Shown piece after piece: positions 7,503 to 15,749 of a stretch of DNA of 64,000 nt; the first letter of the stretch is position 1, and each line of letters opens with the position of its first letter. The notes under the pieces are model-generated. The model worked only from the letters and a program-made list of their open reading frames with translations. It had not been told where the DNA came from and did not search any database. Made by a program: the position numbers and the translations under genes. This stretch comes from Kribbella aluminosa. Lineage in GTDB: Bacteria; Actinomycetota; Actinomycetes; Propionibacteriales; Kribbellaceae. The DNA lies in NCBI RefSeq assembly GCF_017876295.1, contig NZ_JAGINT010000002.1:3782001-3846000 (forward strand), written 5' to 3'.

Positions 7503-8726
7503 ATGCGGGTCGCAATGCTGCACAACCGTTACCGGACCGGTCAACCCAGCGGTGAGAACACCGTTGTCGCGCAAACGGTTGATTTGTTGCGGGACTCCGG
7601 CCACGAGATCGACCTCTACGCCCGGAACAGCGACGACATCGCGACCATGAGCCGAAAAGATCGCGCGCTGTTACCGTTCCGTTCCGTTTGGTCATTTTCG
7701 GCGGAACGCGATTTAACACACCTATTGCAAGCGCAACGGCCCGATGTGGTGCACGTTCACAACACATTTCCGCTGTTCAGCCCGTCCGTACTGCGCGCGG
7801 CTCGCCGGCTGAACCTCCCCGTCGTCGCGACCCTCCACAACTTCCGCCTGCTGTGCGCGAACGCGGTCCTGCAGCGCGACGGGCGGCCCTGCGACTCCTG
7901 CATCGGCAAGTTGCCGCTCGCCGCGATCAAGCACAGCTGCTACCGCGAGTCGCGCGTCCAGACGCTCCCGCTGGCGACCAGCATCGGCGTGCACAACACG
8001 CTGCACACCTGGCAGCGGTACGTCGACACCTTCGTCGTACCGTCCGGGTTCGTCCGCGATCGGTACGTCGCCGCCGGGTTCGACGCGGAGCGGTTCGTGG
8101 TGAAGCCGCACGCCGTACCGCATCCCGCCGGGGTGCGTACCGGAGCGGGCGACGCGATGGTGTTCCTCGGGCGGTTGAGCGAGGACAAGGGGTTCGCGGA
8201 TCTCCTGCAGGCGTGGGATTCCGGGCTCGGCCGTCTGGTGGTCGTGGGCGACGGGCCGCTGCGCGCCGCGGCCGAGGAACGGGCCCGCGAGGACCTGTCG
8301 GTTCAGGTGCTTGGTCAACTACCGTGGGCAGCCGGCATGGATGTGCTGCGATCCGCGCGCGCCGCCGTCGTACCGGCCCGTTCGTATGAGACGTTCGGAC
8401 TCGTGGTCGTGGAGGCTTTCGCACAAGGAGTACCGGTGGTCGCGTCCCGGCTCGGGGCGCTCGCGGAGCTCGTCGACGACGGACGGACCGGCGCGCTGAC
8501 CGAGCCCGGCGATCCGGAAGCACTGCGGAAGGCGATCGGGATGGTGGCTGATCCCGTGACTTCGATAGCCTGCGGCGAACGAGCCCGCGAGGACTACCTG
8601 AAGCGCTTCACACCGGAGCGTGACCTGGTGGCCACGGAAAGGATCTACACCGATGCGATCGCCCGGCACACCGCCCGTGGCAGGTCGGGTGCGGAACGTT
8701 GGGCAGGTCGTGCCCGACAGGTATAA
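7503..8726 (+). CDS. GT4-family glycosyltransferase
   Basis: The 407-residue protein has the two Rossmann-like domains of GT-B retaining glycosyltransferases. The N-terminal domain starts MRVAMLHNRYRTGQPSGEN, with the glycine-rich acceptor loop, and includes VVHVHNTFPLF. The C-terminal donor domain shows AMVFLGRLSEDKGF (about 220-233), RLVVVGDGPL (about 243-252) and the E-x7-E motif region ETFGLVVVEAFAQGVPVVAS (about 297-316). A cysteine pair, CDSCIG, is seen near residue 122. It heads a five-gene run with cytidylyltransferases and a CDP-alcohol transferase, suggesting assembly of a glycosylated envelope polymer or glycolipid at the cytoplasmic membrane. The donor sugar is unknown. Confidence 0.85.
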   Translation: MRVAMLHNRYRTGQPSGENTVVAQTVDLLRDSGHEIDLYARNSDDIATMSRKDRALLPFRSVWSFSAERDLTHLLQAQRPDVVHVHNTFPLFSPSVLRAARRLNLPVVATLHNFRLLCANAVLQRDGRPCDSCIGKLPLAAIKHSCYRESRVQTLPLATSIGVHNTLHTWQRYVDTFVVPSGFVRDRYVAAGFDAERFVVKPHAVPHPAGVRTGAGDAMVFLGRLSEDKGFADLLQAWDSGLGRLVVVGDGPLRAAAEERAREDLSVQVLGQLPWAAGMDVLRSARAAVVPARSYETFGLVVVEAFAQGVPVVASRLGALAELVDDGRTGALTEPGDPEALRKAIGMVADPVTSIACGERAREDYLKRFTPERDLVATERIYTDAIARHTARGRSGAERWAGRARQV

Positions 8727-8790
8727 GGTCACGGCACGGGGCGGCGCCGGGCAAGAGGGAATGCGGGATTTCGTGTTGGGGGAAGGCAGT

Positions 8791-9225
8791 GTGGCCACCG
8801 TGCCGCGGACCGGATGCGTCGCCGGGGTTTTCGACCTGTTCCACGTCGGACATGTCGACGTGCTCGAGCGGGCGCGGCAGTTCTGTGACCGGCTGGTGGT
8901 CGCGGTGCTGTCCGACGAGTGGGCGCTGGACGCCTGGGGCGCGCGGCCGTTCGTGCCGCAGCTCGAGCGGGCGCAGATCGTCGAGCACCTGCGGTGCGTC
9001 GACGAGGTCGTCGCCGTGGACGCCGTACTGGCCGACCGGCTGACCGGCGTACTGAGGGTACAGACCGTGTTCGCCGCGAGTGCCGCGGACGGCGTGCTGG
9101 GTGTCGCGGAGCTGGCCGGGCTGCCGGCCGGGCTGATCACCGTGCTGCCCGCCGGCCGGCGGTCCCGCAGCCCGATCCTGCGCGCCGCGATCGACCAGCG
9201 GCAGTCGCGCAGCTCGGTCGCATGA
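8791..9225 (+). CDS. cytidylyltransferase-like protein (first copy)
   Basis: The 144-residue product carries the nucleotidyltransferase signature GVFDLFHVGHVDVLERA (HxGH motif), as in glycerol-3-phosphate and ethanolamine-phosphate cytidylyltransferases. I place the start at GTG 8791 because GGGGGAAGG precedes it; an ATG at 8761 in the same frame is possible. The C-terminal part is shorter than usual and ends RRSRSPILRAAI, a variant of the (S/T)xxI nucleotide motif. It overlaps the next gene by 4 bp (ATGA). It probably activates a phospho-alcohol as a CDP derivative for the membrane enzyme encoded next. A second family member lies two genes downstream. Confidence 0.75.
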   Translation: MATVPRTGCVAGVFDLFHVGHVDVLERARQFCDRLVVAVLSDEWALDAWGARPFVPQLERAQIVEHLRCVDEVVAVDAVLADRLTGVLRVQTVFAASAADGVLGVAELAGLPAGLITVLPAGRRSRSPILRAAIDQRQSRSSVA

Positions 9226-9947
9226 GCGGTTTACGCGACACCGTCGCGCGGCTTTCCCAGGCACAGAAGCCGTCCGCCGGTACGCCGGCGTACTCGCGGT
9301 TCGTGAACCGCCGGATCGGCCGGGTGTTCGCGGCCGCGGCGTTCCTCGGACGCCGTACGCCGAACCAGGTCAGCCTGGCGTCCGGGTTCTGCTCGCTGAT
9401 CGGGATCGTGCTGGTGGCAACAGTCCGCCCGTCCCTCGGTACGGCGGTGCTGGTGACCGCGCTGCTCGTCCTCGGGTACGGCCTGGACTCCGCGGACGGG
9501 CAGCTGGCCCGGCTGCGCGGCGGCGGCTCGCCGCTGGGGGAGTGGCTCGACCACATGATCGACGCGGTGAAGATCGTGCTGCTGCACAGCGCCGTACTGA
9601 TCTCGTTCTACCGTTTCGATGCCTTCAGCAATCACCTGGTGCTGCTGATCCCGCTCGCGTACGTGTGCATGTCGTCGGTGCTGTTCTTCGGCCTGATCCT
9701 GATCGACCAGCTCCGCCGCCGGTACGGTGCGGCCGCGAACCCCAACCAGCGTGGCGATTCCGTGGTCAAGTCGTTGCTCATCGCACCGACCGACTACGGC
9801 GTCCTCTGCCTGGTCTTCCTCGCCTTCGGTACGCCGTCCGTGTTCGTCGTGCTGTACGGCGCCCTCCTGCTGCTGAACGTACTCTTCCTGGCCGCCGCGC
9901 TCGGCAAGTGGTACCGCGAGATGGCCGTCCTGGGGGTGCGTGCATGA
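9222..9947 (+). CDS. CDP-alcohol phosphatidyltransferase family membrane protein
   Basis: The 241-residue integral membrane enzyme shows the family's D-x2-DG-x2-AR-x8-G-x3-D-x3-D catalytic signature in DSADGQLARLRGGGSPLGEW followed by LDHMID (about residues 87-112). These enzymes move a phosphoalcohol from a CDP-alcohol to an acceptor alcohol or lipid, using metal ions bound by the aspartates. Several hydrophobic segments follow, such as VVLYGALLLLNVLFLAAALG. The start ATG overlaps the stop of the preceding cytidylyltransferase, and its own stop overlaps the next one, which strongly suggests the flanking cytidylyltransferases make its substrates. The precise headgroup is not predictable. Confidence 0.85.
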   Translation: MSGLRDTVARLSQAQKPSAGTPAYSRFVNRRIGRVFAAAAFLGRRTPNQVSLASGFCSLIGIVLVATVRPSLGTAVLVTALLVLGYGLDSADGQLARLRGGGSPLGEWLDHMIDAVKIVLLHSAVLISFYRFDAFSNHLVLLIPLAYVCMSSVLFFGLILIDQLRRRYGAAANPNQRGDSVVKSLLIAPTDYGVLCLVFLAFGTPSVFVVLYGALLLLNVLFLAAALGKWYREMAVLGVRA

Positions 9948-10360
9948 CGATCGTCGGCTACGCGCCCGGGGTGTACGACATGTTCCACATCGGCCACCTG
10001 AACATCCTGCGCCGCGCCCGCGGGCACTGTGACCACCTGATCGCCGGCGTCGTCGAGGACGAGGTGGTGACCCGGATCAAGGGCCGCCCGCCGGTGGTTC
10101 CGCACGCCGAACGGATGGACGTGATCCGGGCGCTGGACCTGGTCGACGAGGTGGTCAGCGACTGGTCCAGCGACAAGTTCGAGATGTGGGGGCAGCTGCG
10201 GTACGACATCCTCTTCAAAGGGGACGACTGGAAGGGAACCGAAAAGGGGACCAGACTGGAAAGGCTGCTGGGTGAGGTCGGCGCACAGGTGCACTACTTC
10301 CCGTACACCGCCTCCACCTCGAGCACCGATCTGCGCAGGCTCCTGGAGGGGATGAGCTGA
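9944..10360 (+). CDS. glycerol-3-phosphate cytidylyltransferase-type enzyme (second copy)
   Basis: The 138-residue product is the usual size for TagD-type cytidylyltransferases, which make CDP-glycerol or a related CDP-alcohol from CTP. It has VYDMFHIGHLNILRRA (HxGH motif, about residues 10-25), EDEVVTRIKGRPPVVPHAER (substrate Lys and Arg loop, about 39-58) and RYDILFKGDDWKG (about 86-98). The C-terminal nucleotide motif, ISTT in TagD, reads STSSTDLR here. It starts ATG 9944, overlapping the transferase stop, and its stop overlaps the following ATG (TGATG). Two cytidylyltransferases flanking one CDP-alcohol transferase is an unusual pairing. Confidence 0.82.
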   Translation: MTIVGYAPGVYDMFHIGHLNILRRARGHCDHLIAGVVEDEVVTRIKGRPPVVPHAERMDVIRALDLVDEVVSDWSSDKFEMWGQLRYDILFKGDDWKGTEKGTRLERLLGEVGAQVHYFPYTASTSSTDLRRLLEGMS

Positions 10361-11553
10361 TGCCTGGCCGGACGCGCCCCAAGGTACTGCTGAGCGCGTA
10401 CGCCTGCCGGCCGTCGGGCGGGTCCGAGCCGGGCGCCGGATGGGCGTGGGCGAAGGCGGCGGCGCGCGACCACGACGTCTGGCTGCTGACCCGGCGCAAG
10501 TTCGTGCACGAGATCCACGAGGAGCTCGCGGCGCGGCCGGTGCCGGGGCTGACCGTCGTACCGCTGGAGATGCCTCGGTGGATTCTCCGGCTCCGGCGAC
10601 GGCCCGCGGACGTGTACTGGTACTACCCGTTGTGGCAGGGGCTGGCGCGGCGTACGGCGCGGGAGCTGCATGCGTTGCACTCGTTCGACGTGATCCACCA
10701 CCTGACGTTCGCGGTGGACTGGATGGGCGCAGGTGTGGTCGAGGAGTCGTCGGCCAAGGTGATCTGGGGTCCCGTCGGCGGGTCGACGACCGCGCCGCTG
10801 TCGATGGCGCACTGGCTCGGTGCTCGGGGCGTGGTGGGCGAGCTGGTACGGCGGGCGTACACCGGCGTACGGCGGCGTCTGACCGGACGGCGGATGGCGC
10901 AGACCGCGGACCTGATGGTTGCCCAGAACAACGACGTCGCGGAGGCGTTCGCGCCGTACGCTCAGCAGCTCGTCGTCCAGCCGAACGTCGCGATCCAGCG
11001 GTTCACCGCGTCCGGGCCGTACGAGCCATTCAGTCGTAGCGTGAAGACGGCCCTGTTCGTGGGGCGGTTGATCCCGTGGAAGGGCGTGCTGCTGGCGATC
11101 AGTGCGCTGGCGCGTCCGGAGGCGTCCGGCTGGGAGCTGCGGATCATCGGCGACGGTCCCGACTGGGGACGCGCCGAGAGCCTCGCCTGGCAGTTGGGTG
11201 TCCGCGACCGTGTCGAGTTCATGGGCGCGCTGCCGCGCGAGGAGGTGCTGGCCGCGATGTTCCGCGCGGACGCGCTGCTCGCACCCGCGTTCCGGGAAGC
11301 CGCCGGCTGGGCGGTCACCGAAGCCCTGGCGTCCGGCTGCCCAGTCGTCTGCGTGGACCGCGGCGGCCCGGCCGTCATCGTCGGACCCGAGGAAGGCGTC
11401 ACGGTCCCGTGGCGCGGCGACGTCGTCGGCGAACTCGCCCGCGGCCTGTCCACCCTCACCGGCCGCATCACCCCCGTCGACCGCTGGGGCCCCGACCGCC
11501 TCCCGGAACTCCTCTCCGACTGGTACACCACCGCCCGCGTCGCCGCGGACTAG
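10360..11553 (+). CDS. GT4-family glycosyltransferase
   Basis: This 397-residue GT-B protein starts with VLLSAYACRPSGGSEPGAGW, the family N-terminal loop seen in actinobacterial and cyanobacterial GT4 enzymes. The donor half has FVGRLIPWKGV (about 229-239), ELRIIGDGP (about 256-264) and EAAGWAVTEALASGCPVVC with the E-x7-E-type pattern (about 310-330). It is the last gene of the envelope module, coupled by TGATG to the cytidylyltransferase. Its stop codon abuts the stop of nadA on the other strand. The acceptor is probably the product of the upstream CDP-alcohol transferase, by context only. Confidence 0.85.
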   Translation: MPGRTRPKVLLSAYACRPSGGSEPGAGWAWAKAAARDHDVWLLTRRKFVHEIHEELAARPVPGLTVVPLEMPRWILRLRRRPADVYWYYPLWQGLARRTARELHALHSFDVIHHLTFAVDWMGAGVVEESSAKVIWGPVGGSTTAPLSMAHWLGARGVVGELVRRAYTGVRRRLTGRRMAQTADLMVAQNNDVAEAFAPYAQQLVVQPNVAIQRFTASGPYEPFSRSVKTALFVGRLIPWKGVLLAISALARPEASGWELRIIGDGPDWGRAESLAWQLGVRDRVEFMGALPREEVLAAMFRADALLAPAFREAAGWAVTEALASGCPVVCVDRGGPAVIVGPEEGVTVPWRGDVVGELARGLSTLTGRITPVDRWGPDRLPELLSDWYTTARVAAD

Positions 11554-12735
11554 TCAGTCGCGGGCGGTCTTGCCGGGGAGGGCGAGCATCTGGTTGAGGG
11601 CGACCTTGGCGTAGTGCTCGGTGTCGGAATCGACCTTGATCGGGTTGACCACGTGGCCGGCGACGAGGTTCTCCAGCGCCCAGACGAAGTGCGGGAGGTC
11701 GATGCGGTTCATCGTGGCGCAGTAGCAGACCGCCTTGTCCAGGAACACGATGTTCTTGTCGGTGTGCTGCTTCGCGAGCCGCTGCACCAGGTTGAGCTCG
11801 GTGCCGACGGCCCACGACGTACCGGGCTCGGCCGTCTCGAGAGCCTTGATGATGTACTCCGTCGACCCGACCTGGTCGGCCTTCGTGACGACCTCGTGAC
11901 GGCACTCGGGGTGGACGATCACGTTCACCCCGGGCACCCGCGAGCGGACGTCGTCGACCGACTCGGGGGTGAAGCGGCCGTGCACCGAGCAGTGCCCGCG
12001 CCACAGGATCATCTTCGCCGCCGCCACCTGCTCGCGAGTCAGCCCGCCGCCCGGCTTGTGCGGGTCGTACACCACGCAGTCGTCGAGCGACATGCCCAGC
12101 TGCAGTACGGCGGTGTTCCGGCCGAGGTGCTGGTCCGGGAGGAACAGCACCTTCTCGCCCTGCTCGAACGCCCAGTTCAGCGCGGTCTCCGCGTTGCTCG
12201 ACGTACACACGACACCACCGTGGCGGCCGCAGAACGCCTTGATGTCGGCACTCGAGTTCATGTACGTGACCGGCACCGTCACGTCCGCGACGCCCGCGTC
12301 GGCGAGCGCGTCCCAGGCTGCCTCGACCTGCTGGATCCGGGCCATGTCGGCCATCGAGCAGCCGGCCGCGAGGTCCGGCAGGATCACGGTCTGCGCGTCG
12401 TTGGTGAGGATGTCGGCGGACTCGGCCATGAAGTGCACACCGCAGAACACGATGTACGGCGCGTCCGGCCGGGCGGCGGCGTCGCGGGCCAGCTTGAACG
12501 AGTCACCGGTGACGTCCGCGAACTGGATCACCTCGTCGCGCTGGTAGTGGTGCCCGAGCACGAACACCTGGTCACCGAGCGCCGCCTTCGCCTTCAGCGC
12601 CCGCTCCACCAGGTCCGGGTCGGACGCCGGCGGAAGCGCGCCCGGGCACTCGACACCGCGCTCGGAATGCGGGTCGGTGTTCTGCCCGAGGAACAGCAAC
12701 GGAAGGGACTTCGAGCCGTCTGCGATCGTCGTCAC
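11554..12735 (-). CDS. nadA: quinolinate synthase A
   Basis: NadA condenses iminoaspartate with dihydroxyacetone phosphate to quinolinate in de novo NAD synthesis and holds a [4Fe-4S] cluster. The 393-residue product shows VLGHHYQRDEVIQFAD, VFCGVHFMAESADIL, CSMADMA, HPECRHEVV and CYCATMNRIDLPHF, which are the conserved substrate and cluster-binding segments of the long NadA form. I choose GTG 12735 as start (VTTIADGSK); an in-frame start at 12780 would add 15 poorly conserved residues. No nadB or nadC is adjacent, so nadA appears solitary here. It is convergent with the glycosyltransferase, their stop codons touching. Confidence 0.95.
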   Translation of the reverse strand: MTTIADGSKSLPLLFLGQNTDPHSERGVECPGALPPASDPDLVERALKAKAALGDQVFVLGHHYQRDEVIQFADVTGDSFKLARDAAARPDAPYIVFCGVHFMAESADILTNDAQTVILPDLAAGCSMADMARIQQVEAAWDALADAGVADVTVPVTYMNSSADIKAFCGRHGGVVCTSSNAETALNWAFEQGEKVLFLPDQHLGRNTAVLQLGMSLDDCVVYDPHKPGGGLTREQVAAAKMILWRGHCSVHGRFTPESVDDVRSRVPGVNVIVHPECRHEVVTKADQVGSTEYIIKALETAEPGTSWAVGTELNLVQRLAKQHTDKNIVFLDKAVCYCATMNRIDLPHFVWALENLVAGHVVNPIKVDSDTEHYAKVALNQMLALPGKTARD

Positions 12736-12817
12736 GTCAGATATCGTGCCACGCCTGCCGCCGGACACCGCGTGGCACACGTCACTGCCCAGAGTGTGAA
12801 ATCAGTACGCTGCAGCT

Positions 12818-13448
12818 GTGAAGACAACAGGGCGCCCGGACGCGGACCCAGCCGCCCGCGCTGACGCCCGTACGGCGGGCTTGGTGCTCGCCGCCGGGGC
12901 CGGGCGCCGGATGGGCACCCCCAAGGCGCTCATTCGTGACGCATCCGGCATCCCGTGGGTCGTCCGTACCGCTCGGATACTGACCGAGGCAGGCTGTACT
13001 CCGGTAGTGGTCGTTCTTGGAGCCGCCGCCGAAACAGTCCGCGCAGAGCTGTCCACCGAACCGGTCGAAATAGTCGAAGCAACCGACTGGCCCGAAGGCA
13101 TGAGCGCCTCCCTCCGCACCGGCCCTGACCCGTGTCACCAGCGCTGGCAGCGTGGACGCGGTGGTTGTGGTGCCAGTGGATGTGCCTGGGCTGACGGTGG
13201 CGGCGGTCGAGCGAGTTGCTGCGGGAGCGGGACCTGCGGCGTTGGTACGGGCGACGTACGGCGGGATGCCGGGGCATCCGGTGGTCATCGGGCGGGCGCA
13301 CTGGGGCGGCGTGATCGCGTCGGCGCGTGGTGACGAGGGGGCCCGCGCGTACCTCCGCGAGCACCGGGCGGACCAGGTGGAATGCGGCGACGTCGCGGAC
13401 GGCGCCGACGTCGACACCACCGCGGACCTACCACCCGGCCACCACTGA
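12818..13448 (+). pseudogene. MobA/MocA-like molybdopterin nucleotidyltransferase, frameshifted
   Basis: The N-terminal half in one frame has TAGLVLAAGAGRRMGTPKAL, the nucleotide-binding loop of NTP_transf_3 enzymes that attach CMP or GMP to molybdopterin. It continues through EGMSASLRTG. Homology then jumps to the +1 frame, where VDAVVVVPVDVPGL (the conserved metal-binding VPVDxPG segment) and GGMPGHPVVIGRAHW follow. Removing one C from the CCC at about 13123-13125 restores one frame: ...LRTGLTRVTSAGSVDAVVVV. So the gene is either inactive by a single-base insertion or the base is a sequencing error in a C-run. Its place just upstream of the molybdenum hydroxylase operon fits a role in making the MCD cofactor for CoxL. 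Confidence 0.75.
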
Positions 13449-13483
13449 GATTTCCGGAACATTTTCGCCGCCCAGCCGCGGAT

Positions 13484-13523
13484 TGTTACCGGAAAGGGCA
13501 GCTTGTTACCGGAAAGGGCAGCC
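13484..13523 (+). repeat. perfect tandem duplication, 20 bp x 2
   Basis: TTGTTACCGGAAAGGGCAGC occurs twice head to tail, 34 bp before the MoxR gene start. It is AT-richer than its surroundings. It may be part of the promoter or operator of the molybdenum hydroxylase operon. A related TTCCGGAA lies at 13451-13460. Confidence 0.7.
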
Positions 13524-13556
13524 GACGGGTCGAGGGTTGGCATCCCGGCGAAGTAG

Positions 13557-14447
13557 GTGAATGCTGAAGAAGTGCGTGCCGTCGGTTCGGCGGGGGAGCT
13601 TGCCGGGTGTTTGCGGGCGACCGGGTACTTGGCCGGTGAAGGCCTTGCCACGGTCGGTTATCTCGCGCTCGCACTGCACCGCCCGCTCCTGCTCGAAGGC
13701 GAACCCGGTACCGGAAAGACCGCCCTCGCGGAGGCCCTCGCCGAGGCGCTCGGGATCGACCTGATCCGCCTGCAGTGCTACGAGGGCATCGACGCCTCGC
13801 AGGCGCTGTACGACTGGGACTTCCCGCGCCAGATCCTGCATCTGCGCACCGTCGAGGCGACCAGCTCCGAGGCGGCGGTCGAGGAGGTCGAGAAGAGCCT
13901 GTTCGACGAGCGCTTCCTCTTGTCCCGTCCGGTACTGCGAGCGCTCCGCGAGAGCCCCGCCGTACTGCTCGTCGACGAGATAGACCGCGCCGACGACGAG
14001 TTCGAGGCGTTCCTGCTCGAGGTGCTGTCGACGTACGAGGTGACGATTCCCGAGCTCGGCACGATCGCCGCCGACGTCCCGCCGATCGTCGTGCTCACCT
14101 CGAACCGGACCCGCGAGGTGCACGACGCGCTCAAACGCCGCTGCCTGTACCACTGGATCGACCACCCCGGACTGGCCCGCGAGATCGAGATCGTCCGCAC
14201 GCGCCTGCCCGAGGTCTCCGCGCGCCTCGCCGAACAGGTCACCCGCTCCGTCCAGCGGATGCGCGACCTCGACCTGCTGAAGCCGCCCGGCGTCGCCGAG
14301 ACCCTCGACTGGGCGCGCGCCCTCGACGCGCTCGGCACCGACGTACTCGACGTCGAGACCGCGGCGGCGACGCTCGGCGCCGTACTCAAGTACCGCGAGG
14401 ACACCGACCGCGTCCGCGAATCCCTCGACCGCCTGCTGGCGAGCTGA
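13557..14447 (+). CDS. MoxR-type AAA+ ATPase (CoxD-like)
   Basis: The 296-residue ATPase has Walker A GEPGTGKT (about residues 48-55), Walker B VLLVDEIDRAD (about 136-146) and sensor 1 VLTSNRTRE, the arrangement of the MoxR/CoxD branch. CoxD-type ATPases work with a VWA protein to insert sulfur or metal into the active site of Cox-type hydroxylases; here the VWA partner follows 6 bp downstream. The GTG at 13557 gives a short N-terminus before the first helix; a second GTG at 13572 is possible. The gene opens the operon, just downstream of a tandem 20-bp repeat. Function is inferred from family and context. Confidence 0.85.
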   Translation: MNAEEVRAVGSAGELAGCLRATGYLAGEGLATVGYLALALHRPLLLEGEPGTGKTALAEALAEALGIDLIRLQCYEGIDASQALYDWDFPRQILHLRTVEATSSEAAVEEVEKSLFDERFLLSRPVLRALRESPAVLLVDEIDRADDEFEAFLLEVLSTYEVTIPELGTIAADVPPIVVLTSNRTREVHDALKRRCLYHWIDHPGLAREIEIVRTRLPEVSARLAEQVTRSVQRMRDLDLLKPPGVAETLDWARALDALGTDVLDVETAAATLGAVLKYREDTDRVRESLDRLLAS

Positions 14448-14453
14448 CCCCCG

Positions 14454-15749
14454 ATGACCCACCACCCAACCCCACCCGACAACCACCCACCCACGCCCGA
14501 CCACCCGACCCCCGCCAACACCCACCCGCCCACCGCGCCGGACGAGCCGGTGCCCTCCGGGGCGCGCCCGCCCACCGTGCCGGACGAGCCGGTGCGCTCC
14601 GGGGCGCACTCGCACACCGTGCCGGACGAGCCGGTGCGCTCCGGGGCGCGCCCGCACACTGTGCCGGATCTTGCGTTCGCGGGGTTTGCCGCTGCCCTCC
14701 GGTATGCGGGGCTTGCGGTGACGGCTGATCGGGTGCAGCTGTTCCTCCGAGCGGTGGCCGTCCTCGACGCGACCCTGACCGCCGACGTGTACTGGGCCGG
14801 CCGGGCCGCGCTCTGCAGTGGTCCCGACGACACCGCCCGGTACGACGAGGTGTTCGCGGCCTGGTTCACCGGCGACCGTGGCCGCGGTGCCGTCCCGAGC
14901 CGTACCCCGCAAGCCTCCGTCCAAGCCGCGCTCGACGCCTCGGACGCAGGCTCCGAGGACGAAGGCGACCACACCCTCAACGTCTCCGCCAGCACGGCGG
15001 AAGTCCTCCGCCATCGCGATGTCGCAGGATTGTCGGCAATCGACCGTGCCGAGCTCGCCCGCCTCTTCGGCACCTTGCACCCGCAGGTCCCGCTGCGCCG
15101 CGCGAACCGCCGCCGCCCGTCGCATCGCGGCGAGATCGACCCGCGCCGCACGCTCCGCGCCCAGCTCCGGCAGGTCGGCGAACCGGCCCGCGTCCACTAC
15201 CGCCGTCGCGGCGTCCGCCCGCGCCGTGTCGTCGTACTGATCGACGTCTCCGGCTCGATGCGCCCGTACGCCGACAGCCTGCTCCGGCTCGCCCACGCGA
15301 TGGTCCAGCAGGCGCCGCGGATTGTCGAAGTGTTCACAATCGGCACGCGATTGACCCGCGTGACCCCGGCGCTCCGCCACCGCGACCCCGAGTTCGCGCT
15401 GCGGGCAGCCGGGGACGTCGTACCGGACTGGTCGGGCGGAACCCGGCTGGGCGAGGTGCTGAAGGTCTTCCTCGACCGCTGGGGACAACGCGGTACCGCG
15501 CGGCGGGCCGTCGTCGTCGTGTGCAGCGACGGCTGGGAACGCGGCGACGCCGCGCTGCTCGGCGCGCAACTGCAACGCCTGGCGAGCCTCGCACACCGCG
15601 TGGTCTGGCTGAACCCGCACCGCGGCAAGCGCGGCTACGAACCGGTGCAGGCCGGGATCGTCGCCGTACTGCCGCACCTGGACGATCTCGTCGCCGGGCA
15701 CAGCCTGGCCAGCTTCGCGGAACTACTGGAGGTGGTCGCCGATGCGTGA
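14454..15749 (+). CDS. VWA-domain protein of the CoxE family
   Basis: The 431-residue protein contains a von Willebrand A domain with the metal site DVSGSMRPYADS (MIDAS, about residues 263-274) and a later DWSGGTRLGEVL segment. CoxE-type proteins pair with MoxR ATPases as maturation factors of molybdenum hydroxylases. The N-terminus (about residues 1-75) is unusual: a His/Pro/Thr-rich stretch followed by three 14-residue repeats of the type PDEPVRSGAxxxTV. It is probably disordered and not part of the family core. The first bases of xdhC overlap the end (8 bp), so translation is coupled. Confidence 0.82.
   Translation: MTHHPTPPDNHPPTPDHPTPANTHPPTAPDEPVPSGARPPTVPDEPVRSGAHSHTVPDEPVRSGARPHTVPDLAFAGFAAALRYAGLAVTADRVQLFLRAVAVLDATLTADVYWAGRAALCSGPDDTARYDEVFAAWFTGDRGRGAVPSRTPQASVQAALDASDAGSEDEGDHTLNVSASTAEVLRHRDVAGLSAIDRAELARLFGTLHPQVPLRRANRRRPSHRGEIDPRRTLRAQLRQVGEPARVHYRRRGVRPRRVVVLIDVSGSMRPYADSLLRLAHAMVQQAPRIVEVFTIGTRLTRVTPALRHRDPEFALRAAGDVVPDWSGGTRLGEVLKVFLDRWGQRGTARRAVVVVCSDGWERGDAALLGAQLQRLASLAHRVVWLNPHRGKRGYEPVQAGIVAVLPHLDDLVAGHSLASFAELLEVVADA
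14537..14662 (+). repeat. in-frame 42-bp repeat, three copies, inside the coxE-like gene
   Basis: GCCGGACGAGCCGGTGC... starts at 14537, 14579 and 14621, with a truncated fourth start at 14663. Each unit is 42 bp (14 codons), so the frame is kept. Copies 2 and 3 are nearly identical at DNA level, which indicates recent expansion. Confidence 0.85.

Noticed and set aside
11614..12864. 416-codon plus-strand frame opposite nadA
   Set aside because: nadA has all family motifs on the minus strand; the opposite frame has none.
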